The notes under the pieces: generated by a model | The model's database searches: none | Told to the model about the DNA's origin: nothing | What the model saw: the letters and a program-made list of their open reading frames with translations, nothing else | Source of the DNA: Gryganskiella cystojenkinii | Taxonomy: Eukaryota > Mortierellomycota > Mortierellomycetes > Mortierellales > Mortierellaceae | Reading direction: 5' to 3' | Length of the DNA: 64,000 nucleotides | NCBI GenBank assembly: GCA_015852425.1 | Contig: JAAAIG010000042.1 | Location: 1-64,000 of the forward strand | Position numbers and translations under genes: made by a program | Shown here: positions 39,920 to 49,154 of the stretch, piece by piece | Position numbering within the stretch: the stretch's first letter is position 1 | Layout of the letters: every line of letters starts with the position of its first letter

Positions 39920-42900
39920 ATGCGTCCCGTCGCAGCAGTCTCGGACTTTTCTGCAAAGATGTCCAAACATTTCCACTACAGCTCCGTCATGCCCTTGTCC
40001 GAAGCCAACCTCAGCAAACATACCCTTCAGGTGAGTTTCCCTCTCCTACATTCACTCGTACCTCCGATTGCTTACTGTTCCTGTGGTTCATGAGACTCTT
40101 GTTGACACTCCGGTGAATCGAATCGGCCCCCGAAGAGGAAGAAGAACGCACACGAGTGGTTGGTTCAGGTTTTGCTGGCTTTTCATTTTCTCCCTTTGTT
40201 TTTACTCCACGCTAAAGCGGGAACTGGTGCTAGTTCAGGGCATTTGGTGATTGAGAGCGGAGCCAGGCTCTTTTTCCTCGCCCCTCTTGTCTTTGTCACG
40301 CACTATCAGATGTCAAATTTTAGTTTTTTTTATTTCATCACAACTGATTCAATGCAAACTCTCGGTTGTTGTTGTTGTTGTTGTTGTTGTTTTTTTTTTG
40401 TATGCCCGCTCTTTTGCTCAACGATGAAATATATGTGGTTGTCTTGTTCTTCGCTCTATTCTTCTATTCTTGCTTCGTGGGAATGAGAAAGTGGACGCGC
40501 ATGTATCTCCGTCGCTGGTATGAATACGACGAATGTGGTTGGATAAGGGGTGTTTTCGTGTGGAGAGCAGTAAAGAAAATGAACTATTGGACCCTGGGTC
40601 CCTGTCTACGAAAACGTTATTTGCTCATCCATTCCTCCCGATGTCTTTTTTTGTAATCCAGTCCATGTGCTAAAATATACGGTATATTGTGCCTCTCTCT
40701 TTTTTTTTTTTTAATAGAGCCCTCCCTCACGAGAAGCTAAATTGAAGCATATCCTCGTCTATGTCGACCTGCAACGGGAACTGATCGAACTCGAGGAAGA
40801 GCTGTACAGATCGATGACAGAACAGAATCGGTTGACCAAAACTGCCATGAACGGAACTGCAAAGGCAAGTTATTTACTCTTGGTGTCAGGGGTGAGACGC
40901 TCGTCATGCTATCTTTTTTTGTTATTTTTTTTGGCAGGAGAAGCGAAGACGCAAAATACAAATAACAAAAAGAGATACAAAGAGTGGACGGAAGGTTAAG
41001 CGTTTTGGGGAGAAAGGCCCGAGTGACCCTCTGAACTGTTACACAACTGTCTCTGACTCTTTTTCATTTTGTTTTCTTGTCATCCACTTTGTATATTTTG
41101 TTTTTGCAAACAGGCACGACAACATCAGCAATTTCTGCATCAACAAAAGCAGTTGCAAAACAAAGAACAAGAGCATGGTCACCAACCGCAAGAGCGGCCA
41201 TCGTCGGCACTGCAACGACATCAAACGAAAGAAGACGGCGAGGATGAAGCGGATGACGACGAAGATGAACAAGCACACGACGACGACGACGACGACGACG
41301 ACGGCCATGAGCACGAGCAAGATGAAAATCAACTTCCCGCTCCACACCTTGTTGACAATCAAAACAACAACCATAATCAAACCGAAAGTGCTGTATCACC
41401 TTTGTCCTCTATCGCTTTAGGACCAACCTTTACATTAACAAATCTCCTCGCTCTCCAACATGAAATCGAACAAATCCAGCCGCAATCAAGGACGTCGCAA
41501 CAAAAACAAAGCAACCGTCGTCAAAAGAGAGTGTCCTCGACATTGATTCCCGATGCTGCTCTTGATCCAAGCCTGGCACTTCCTCGAGCCTTGCCAAGGT
41601 CGACCCCTTTAATCTACAGGGATTCGTTCTACTCTGGACCCGAGGATGAACAACCGGATAGTCCGACGTTACCTCACCATCGTCATCAGGAACCCCTTTA
41701 TGCGTCCTTTGACGAGAATATGGCCTATAACCTTACGAGGCAGTGGTCACGAGAGGAACGACACCAAAGACCGGGCCTTGTTCATCAAAACACGTCCACA
41801 ACAGGCGGAAGGCCAGTGCAGTACCGGAGGCGACCAACCGAGGATTCAGATACGCCGTTCCCAGGTTTGGCCCTCACCAGGACAATACAAACACAGCCCG
41901 AGAGCAAAAAAGGTGGAGGAATTCTTGCTAGATTCTCGTTCCTCGGTCGCGGGAATAAGCTACAACAGCAGCATCAACCTCAGATTCTTCAGCTGGCTCC
42001 TAAGCCATCACAACGCCATCAACTGACACCGAACCACCCAAGACACGAAAGCGCCCCTGGAACATCTAGAGCCGGTACAACGATAGGAAAGAACGCTGGA
42101 GGGGAACACGTTCGATTCCACTCTCTGAATTATCAAGAGGGAGAGACGTTCCACGAGGACGATGAGGAGTTGATCCAAACGAGTGGCCGTGGTCACACCA
42201 AACGCCGGAGTAAGGTCAAGCAATTCTTGCAGGATCTTTTCAAAAAGGCACCTACAACAAATCCTGCGACTCGACCGAGTGGCAATCATGCACAGCAGAA
42301 GCAACAAGAATACAAGAAAAAATACCCAGGATCTGGACATGGGATGATGAGCTCGGGTACGATCATTGTGCCTCGAGATGAGATCCCCCAAAGGGCAGCA
42401 ACCTCACTTTCGCATTATGGTCGAGAGCAGCATCGCGAGAGCCTTGTCGATCCAGCGCAACATCTTCCTTTTCAGAGAGGTCTCTCAAAATCGCATCATT
42501 CCCAAGAACAAAACGTTGATGGTGACGGCGTTGGTGCATTCACATTCGAATACGAGGACGATCTGGTCCAACAGCAGGACTCTAACAGTATTGTCCATGC
42601 ACCGTTTCCAGAGGGGCATCAAACCTCTTTGACGCCGCCGCCACCTTCGTCCGTGGCTCGACACTCGACTTCCTCACATAATCATCCCTTCTTAAGCATC
42701 AGTGCTAGCCGTAAGAACTTGAGTGGAAAGGAAGGTGATGGAGCCATCAGTCCCAGGGTTCTTGATCTCGAATCCAAGGCTCAACAACTTGAAGAGGCAG
42801 CAGCCGCAGCGGAGGCTTCGGTCTCGTCCGTCACCGCTTCAGCGTCTTCACCTTCCAGAACAGGCGCGGGGACAGGGACAGGGACAGGAACCGGGTCAGG

Positions 42901-43159
42901 CGCTCAACGAACCCGTCCTTCTTCGCAACTCTTACCGATCGCAGGAGCGATCAAGGAACTCATGACCAACAAGACCAACAACAACAACAGTAATAATGAC
43001 CTCAACACTACACAAAACGATACCACAGCCACAACCACCATCATCACCAATAATATCTCAAATAATATCCGTCGATTCGTTGCACTCTCACCGGAACAAC
43101 ACGCAGACCTGGATGAGGTCGGGATCCGCCAAAGCACTTTCGGTCTCGACTCTGCTTAA
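39920..43159 (+). CDS. Coiled-coil and low-complexity protein (767 aa), unknown function
   Basis: Exons 39920-40030, 40718-40864 and 41114-43159 join in phase 0. The second intron appears to begin with GC (AAG|GCAAGT) and end with CAG, a GC-AG intron. The first 110 residues are the ordered part: MSKHFHYSSVMPLSEANL, then a helix REAKLKHILVYVDLQRELIELEEELYRS and a Gln-rich coiled coil. The long remainder is disordered, with an acidic DDDDDDDDGHEHEQDEN tract, Ser/Pro-rich parts and a (GT)n stretch encoded by GGGACA repeats. Patches that look conserved are RALPRSTPLIYRDSFYSG and EPLYASFDENMAYNLTRQW. The C-terminus is RRFVALSPEQHADLDEVGIRQSTFGLDSA. No family is recognised; it may be a scaffold or signalling protein. 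Confidence 0.65.
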
Positions 43160-44250
43160 AAAAAAAAAAAAAAAAAACACCTAAATAATAAAAAGATGAG
43201 TATAGTTCGGACTCTTGTCGCTCACTCTCGGATTCAATATTCATTTAAGCAAAAAATGAAAGGGGTAAAACAGTAGAGCAAACAAGAAAGCAGTTTTGCC
43301 GACAGCACCATGCTTCTTCGGCGATTCCATCACCTCATCCTTGTCCGCGGTCAGTCTGCAACGAGTCATTTCTCTAGACCATCAGCACCAGCACCAACAG
43401 TAGCACAGGCACGTATCTCTTCGTGGACAGTTCTGTACGGTGAAGGACCAGCAACGTGGACTGGACCGCGGAGGGAGATCAAAAGTTGATCGAGACCGTC
43501 ACGGATCAAGCTACACCGGTCCATCGAATCCTACTCACCCGAAAATGGTCATGGCCAATCTGGCAGTGCGCCAATTAAACCAAACTGACGGCTTGCCCAC
43601 GCTCGCAAGTACAATAATGAGGTCCAAAACATAGGATGATCACACCAGGATCCAACACGACAAACATTGTACACTCCCAGATTCTTCTGCATAAGATTGA
43701 GTCAAATGGAAATCGCTCGCGCAAGTTTTTCCAGTGCAAGATATGGAACTCTTGTCTAGGGAGAGTTCTTTTAATTATCACAGTGTTCGAAAACGAGGTC
43801 TATGGCGACACGAGGATATTAAAACGGTTCGAGAGCATGATGGAGTCACAGGGATCGCATATGATGCGGGCCTTTTCAGGTTGGTAGGGACAAGTCCAAG
43901 CCAATGTTCACAGAGAATTCACAATCATAAAAAGAGGCAGGTCAACTGGCTTTTCTTACTTTCCCTAAGAAAAAACCATAACCCACCTTCAAACACATAG
44001 CGCATTAATAAAAATATCCGAAGAACCAAGGAGGTGCCTCCCGCGCTTTTCAAAACAGGATAGCACGGTGTACGGGGAGTGAATCTATCTTATCGTACAA
44101 GTCGGTTCATTGTTTATTTTGTTCCGTTCTTTGGTATCGGTTATCCTAATGTTGAGCTTTGGTGGGGGTAGATCGGTCGTTTTCGTTCACCGGGAGTGAT
44201 CAGCACTTGGACATCCAATTCGTCGGGGGGGGGAGAAGGTTCAGTTGACT
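43160..44250. other. Spacer with a possible fragment of a mitochondrial-protein gene
   Basis: ATG at 43310 opens a frame to 43489. It begins MLLRRFHHLILVRGQSATSHF, which looks like a mitochondrial presequence. The overlapping frame 43440-43634 (VDRDRHGSSYTGPSNPTHP) looks somewhat coding, but no splice arrangement joins the two convincingly. I therefore record a possible diverged or broken gene and no firm CDS. The rest of the spacer shows nothing. Confidence 0.3.
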
Positions 44251-45311
44251 CTATGCGGAAACTTCCGTGTTCGTCAACCAATCCGCCTGGACATTCTCAA
44301 GATGGTTATCAAAGTCAACAACCTTGTTGTAAAGACCGTCCTGAATCGCCTTGGCCGTCAACGTGGGACTTGATCCGTTCTCCAATACAAAGACATTGCT
44401 CTTCTCTGCGAAGGCACCGCTGTTGACGCGCCATTGGCCCTCCTTGAGGTTGTATGCCTAATAACGAGTCAAAAAAGATAGAAAAGATGAGTAAGTAATA
44501 GAGCTTTTCAGATCGAGAGGTAAGAGGTCCAGTCTTTCCCCCCTTCGTATCCAGCGTCGAAATTGAAGAATATAACGTACAACATAGGCGATCTCCTCGG
44601 TGGCAATGTCCGCGTTCTTGATCTGCAAGGCGTGAAAAAAAAACGTCCATTTCCATTAGCATGATAGGTTTCGAAGAAAGTAGGGATATCTTAAAAAAAA
44701 AGAGTCTATCGCATCATGATCCTTGATGAAAACTCTACCACAAGAGCAAAGGCCTCGGGTTCAGCCTTGAGAATTTGCTCCGAGATCTTTTGACCGATCA
44801 ACGACAAGGACTCGGCTTCCATACGTTCGTTCGCCTCATAGTAACCAATTATCCTGAGTCCATTAGCTTTGCTGTAAAGATCGACCTAAGCATGATTGTA
44901 GAGGAGTTTAAGAACCAGGGAGGTGGATGTTAGCACATGGTGTATACTTGCGCGTTCGATGAGTCGCAGAAACGGATACAAAGGGTCGACGCGATCACGG
45001 TCTGAATGGTAATAAAACCATCAGTGGAAGTGACGATGCATGATGGCAGAGTCAAGAAATCCTCAAAGCCAGTTATGTTTCTCCCAGAGTGAGCTTGAAA
45101 CCCAGGTTGTCCTGATGAGAGTACTTGTTTATACCTGAGTCATGGCAATCTCGAGCATGGGAGTGAGCGTGCTCCAAAAGTGAAAGAATGGGACCGCATC
45201 GACAATCTTGTTGGAACCCTGCTCGGCCAGGAAGACACCGTTCACGGACGTGGTTGGGTATTTGGCCGCATGGAGCAATGGCTTGAGGTAGGCCTTGTGT
45301 GAGATGGTCAT
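44251..45311 (-). CDS. EMC8: ER membrane protein complex subunit 8 (EMC8/9 family)
   Basis: Exons 45311-45135, 44885-44739, 44622-44581 and 44457-44251 join in phase 0 to 190 aa. The N-terminus MTISHKAYLKPLLHAAKYPTTSVNG, with FFHFWSTLTPMLEIAMTQ, is the MPN-like signature of EMC8/9. It continues VDLYSKANGLRIIGYYEANER and ends with VFVLENGSS and VVDFDNHLENVQADWL, matching the family C-terminus. The JAMM metal ligands are absent, as expected for this non-catalytic family. EMC8 is a cytosolic subunit of the ER insertase for transmembrane proteins. Between exons 1 and 2 a 54-nt segment (45001-44948) has a good acceptor and donor and keeps the frame. If spliced in, it adds TVIASTLCIRFCDSSNAQ, an insertion not expected in the family. 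Confidence 0.92.
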
Positions 45312-46431
45312 CCTGTATATATTATATATGGCTCTGGTCCGTCCTGTGATGGTTTGAGTGAAAGATGATGAACTGTTCTGTCTGGTCTAGGCGAGTGGAG
45401 GAAAGTAAAGACCGTCCCTTTTCATTCTTGAACAACAGTGTTCATTCGAAATCATATTCTCCAATTCCGACAAGACAATTGATACTTTCTCTGGGGCCCC
45501 GATCAATTCCCGAGGATCCAGTTTATCAGCCGACAGATTCAGGGTCGGATTGAAAGTCCGTGAGAGTGGTCACATGACCCGGAAGTATAAAAAGAGCCGA
45601 TCAACAGCAACAATTACTTTTTTCTTTACATTCATCAGTAGCAATTCTATATCTGTAAATAGTGCACTCTACGGAGTCACTACATACATTTTTTTCAATG
45701 ATGACAATTGTTACATCTATTATATCAACTATTATGATTATACAAAGGCTTCTGACTTTTCAATTGTCTACTGCTTGAATGTTGAACAACTATTATTTTT
45801 TTAAGACTTCAAAAAAAAAAATCAATCTTCAGATTAAAAGGGAGAATAGGGATGGTAGAAAAAAGTTCTTCTTCAGGGGAAGCTGACCAAATGACCACAA
45901 AGAGCGACAGAAAAAAATGATTGTTTTTCTTCTACCTGACAGTGCACCTTTGCTCCTTTTTTCATTGAGCCAATTGAGAATAGACTTTGTAAGGGTTGCC
46001 TAACAAGGGTCATGCCATGGATATATACCTATCAAGGGAACCACTCTCCTTTGACAAATATCGCTATTATGCTATTCCACATCATCGTCATGATGATACC
46101 AGTGTCTCTTTCTGGTCTAGAAAGCCAACTCTGAGGAAGAAAAGCCAAGCAAAGACAGCCCGGCGAAATAATCAAAAAAAGAAAAATAGAGGAGAATGTC
46201 ACTGGGGCTTGAGTGGCTCTTCTTCAAGTGATACCTCTTGTTGCACATCGTACCTCTTCGTTTCCTCTTTTCACCCTCCCTGTTCCTAACACACAGCCAA
46301 ACAGAGAAAGAGAGGAACAAAAGAAAAAGAGTTATGAGCATCGTTTTCCTCTTTGCATCCTTTTTCTTCTTTCTCTCATTCTTAATTCACGAAGTCGTTT
46401 CTTCTTCCTCTTCCCTTCCTAACTCACAGCC
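45312..46431. other. Spacer with an AT-rich patch
   Basis: Divergent upstream region between EMC8 and the DUF2985-like gene. Positions about 45600-45830 are distinctly more A/T-rich than the surroundings, with T runs and ATTATAT-type sequence. A short frame of Tyr/Asn/Ile-rich composition at 45550-45804 is taken as a product of this bias. From about 46250 the plus strand is a pyrimidine-rich leader. Confidence 0.45.
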
Positions 46432-48558
46432 ATGACAGAATCAGCATCACCGCCGCCGCCGCCGTTCAAGACGGACTCTCAGTTCCAAAAGCATCAACCT
46501 CACCATAACCACCACGGACAAGACCATTTCTCTCTGAAAACATGGATTCGTCAACAACCCTGGAAACAATACTTCAAGGACGGTTGTAAACTTATCATCA
46601 AGTCCCCCCTCAACTTTTTTATCTTTTTCTGTTGTCTCTCTGTCGTTGTCTGGGGTGCCTTCCTGGTCCTATTGCTGGGCAATATGGTCAAGCTCGGAAC
46701 GGATGCGAAACAAAAACTTTGGATCGAGATTGCTTCTCAGGTCCTGAACGGGTTTTTTACCCTTGCCAACGTCCCCGTCCACCCAAAGAGGTTCTTGGGG
46801 TTTGTGAGAGGGTGTCGTATCTGGGGTGAGGACAAGGCGATCAAGAAAGAGTTCCTAGAGACATTCCTCAACCAAAAAGATCAAGCTGCATACGGAAAAG
46901 AAATATCAGAAAAGGAACGATCAAAAGAGTTGCTGAGCCGATTGGCGTTCTACCGCTGTTTTCCAGACTATGGCAAGGAACGGTTAACGGACACGGCTTC
47001 CCTGGAGGAGGTCGCTGCCTTTGCTTTGTCCTCGGATACGAAGACTGCTCAGGACTCAATGAACTCAACAACTGCGCCATCAACAACAACAACTGCGACG
47101 GTGGGCAGGGCCAGGGCAACGAGTCGTGCGGACGCCACCGTTGTTGTCTCCCGTTCTAGGTCTCAATCCAAAACACTTTCGCAACAGCCTATCGACAACA
47201 GCATCGGACCCTCCGTGAGCCACAGCAAATCCAGGTCCAGAGATAGCCACGATAGCCATCGCAACAGCAACAGCCCATTACACCCGACTGTTGTCATTGA
47301 CATGGAGCATCGATATTCAACAGACGATCAGAAAAAGCCTCTCTCACCCGACATCAACGGATCCTCGAATGAAAACAACGCCGACAATGTCCCAGGAGGT
47401 ATCCAGGTCAACATTGCAGAGGAGGACCTGAACGAACTTATGNNNNNNNNNNTGGCGGAAGAAACACATAGGGTCGTTCAGTCGATTGTCTTGCCTTTCT
47501 TGCCTTTCCCACTGGACATGCCCAACTTTTCGGGCGATGCCAGCAATGTGGCCGATATGGGAGGCTCAGCAGGAACGGAAGGGAGCCAATACCTCCCCTT
47601 GGCTCCCATCGTTACCAAACGGACCCCAGGATCAACTACATCTCGAGGTCCTGCCTCTGCATCCTTATCATCACCCTCAAGATCTCGACCACCATTGGAA
47701 CTTCAACGAGGATCGTCACAGGCGAACCTTTCGAGAGCCTCGACCAAACGGACCACGCCGCGGACAAGGGCCAGGACCATGACCATGTCGATGGCGAGAG
47801 AACAGAATGCAAGTGAATCCTCTCAACGGTCGACGTTTGTGGTTCGTGCGGATCATTCACCTTCTGCCGGATCAACCCCAACGTCGACTCGGTCCCGTAT
47901 GGTTACCGCGGCATCTTCAACACCTTCAGGCAGTCCAGATGACCACTCTCAATCACTAGCACCGAACTTTGGAATCGATCATCTCAAGTCTAAGGATGCC
48001 GAGCCTAAGTCCAAGAAGGAAAAGAAGGAGAAGGGTACTTTACCCATGCCTGCGCCTTTGACCAAAGAACAGATCGAATGGGTCGATCAACGTCAGCGTC
48101 AAATATTGCACCGACAGGAAAAACTCCAGCGTGGATGGCCCTGGTATACGTTCACGATCCCCTCGGGGATCGAACCCGTGGATTTCTTTGCGGATGATCA
48201 GCACCAAAACTCTTCTTCAGTGATCAAAAAGCCCGCCTCGTCTTCGGTTCCCGTTTTACTCAGTTCATCGCCTTCGGATCTGGTGATCAACCCATCAAGG
48301 TTCCTGGTGATCGTCGGTTCTTTTAACCTAAACTCGATGATCCAAGAGATCCTGTGTGGGTTCATGTGGGGGATGAATTATCATGTTCGTCCTGGTTGGG
48401 TGACTGGCGTAGGGATGGCGTTTGGTTGTCTGGCCGCGATCGTACCGAGTGTGATGATCATGTTGCATGAGCAAGCCATGAGCAAGATCCGAGTCGTCGC
48501 GACAGCCGAAGAGGCCATCCAAGATGCATTGGATGGCAATGAAGATACCACTTTGTAA
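46432..48558 (+). CDS. DUF2985-like fungal membrane protein
   Basis: A single-exon frame of about 708 aa starts at ATG 46432. A membrane span SPLNFFIFFCCLSVVVWGAFLVLLLGN (about 62-88) is followed by KLWIEIASQVLNGFFTLANVPVHPKRFLGF, the DUF2985-type pattern. A Ser-rich cytosolic loop of about 400 residues comes next. The C-terminal part has HRQEKLQRGWPWYTFTIPSGIEPVDFF and LVIVGSFNLNSMIQEILCGFMWGMNYHVRPGW, then a final span (VTGVGMAFGCLAAIVPSVMIML). The function of this family is not known to me. Ten N at 47443-47452 fall inside the Ser-rich loop. The frame continues across them, but the true gap length is uncertain, so residues near 338-341 are unreliable. Confidence 0.75.
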   Translation: MTESASPPPPPFKTDSQFQKHQPHHNHHGQDHFSLKTWIRQQPWKQYFKDGCKLIIKSPLNFFIFFCCLSVVVWGAFLVLLLGNMVKLGTDAKQKLWIEIASQVLNGFFTLANVPVHPKRFLGFVRGCRIWGEDKAIKKEFLETFLNQKDQAAYGKEISEKERSKELLSRLAFYRCFPDYGKERLTDTASLEEVAAFALSSDTKTAQDSMNSTTAPSTTTTATVGRARATSRADATVVVSRSRSQSKTLSQQPIDNSIGPSVSHSKSRSRDSHDSHRNSNSPLHPTVVIDMEHRYSTDDQKKPLSPDINGSSNENNADNVPGGIQVNIAEEDLNELMXXXXAEETHRVVQSIVLPFLPFPLDMPNFSGDASNVADMGGSAGTEGSQYLPLAPIVTKRTPGSTTSRGPASASLSSPSRSRPPLELQRGSSQANLSRASTKRTTPRTRARTMTMSMAREQNASESSQRSTFVVRADHSPSAGSTPTSTRSRMVTAASSTPSGSPDDHSQSLAPNFGIDHLKSKDAEPKSKKEKKEKGTLPMPAPLTKEQIEWVDQRQRQILHRQEKLQRGWPWYTFTIPSGIEPVDFFADDQHQNSSSVIKKPASSSVPVLLSSSPSDLVINPSRFLVIVGSFNLNSMIQEILCGFMWGMNYHVRPGWVTGVGMAFGCLAAIVPSVMIMLHEQAMSKIRVVATAEEAIQDALDGNEDTTL
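47443..47452. other. Assembly gap (10 N) inside a coding exon
   Basis: Ten N interrupt the DUF2985-like gene. The reading frame is open on both sides in a register that fits ten bases, which may be coincidence if 10 is a default gap size. Confidence 1.
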
Positions 48559-48588
48559 TACTTCTTTACTTTGTTATTATTAACTTAA

Positions 48589-48990
48589 TCAACTTTTATC
48601 GAAAACTCTCAAAATAATATCACCGAAAAACACTCGCCCACGCATATCTACTTCTTTATGTTTGAGTTCCTTTCTTGTGATCAAAGTAGAACCAACGCAG
48701 AGCGTGTACAAAGCATTGACGACCCACGTCCTCTGTGATCCGATCCAGGCCGTATCTACAATCTTTGCTTGCTTGTCCTCGGCCGACCGACTTTCATTTT
48801 TGGAATAGAGCTCATCAAAAGAGCCTGACTTTGCAGCTAATGTGTTCGTCATTGAGGCCCCCGTAGCTGAAAAGCGGATGAAAAGTTTGGTCCAATCTGT
48901 TCTCGGAACTGCGGCCATCGTCTGATGGTCATCGAGTCGGATATTGTTCCTTTCCAAGGGGGTAATCTCGAAAATATCGTTTATGGTCAT
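48589..48990 (-). CDS. Small protein, unknown function (about 133 aa)
   Basis: The frame begins at ATG 48990 (MTINDIFEITPLERNNIRLDD) and ends at 48589, 30 bp from the stop of the convergent DUF2985-like gene. The sequence is not low-complexity (TDWTKLFIRFSATGASM, TWVVNALYTLCVGSTLITRKEL, GRVFFGDIILRVFDKS), which supports real coding. TTTGCAG just before the ATG could be an intron acceptor, so an upstream exon is possible. Only about 140 bp separate it from the preceding gene on the same strand. No family is recognised. Confidence 0.5.
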   Translation of the reverse strand: MTINDIFEITPLERNNIRLDDHQTMAAVPRTDWTKLFIRFSATGASMTNTLAAKSGSFDELYSKNESRSAEDKQAKIVDTAWIGSQRTWVVNALYTLCVGSTLITRKELKHKEVDMRGRVFFGDIILRVFDKS

Positions 48991-49154
48991 GAGCTGCAAA
49001 GAGTCGACAAACAAAAAACCTAGGCTACCTTCGCAATGATAGGTACAGACAGCCGAGGTCTCGGATAAGAGAAGTCTTCATACGATAACAGCACAAAGAA
49101 GGCGAATACGTATTTTTTTGGTTCTCTGTTTTAGTGGTTGCGTCCAATTTTTAT

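Noticed and set aside
43310..43634. A complete mitochondrial-protein gene
   Set aside because: The presequence-like start is attractive, but no in-phase splice joins it to the overlapping frame, so only a possible fragment is noted.
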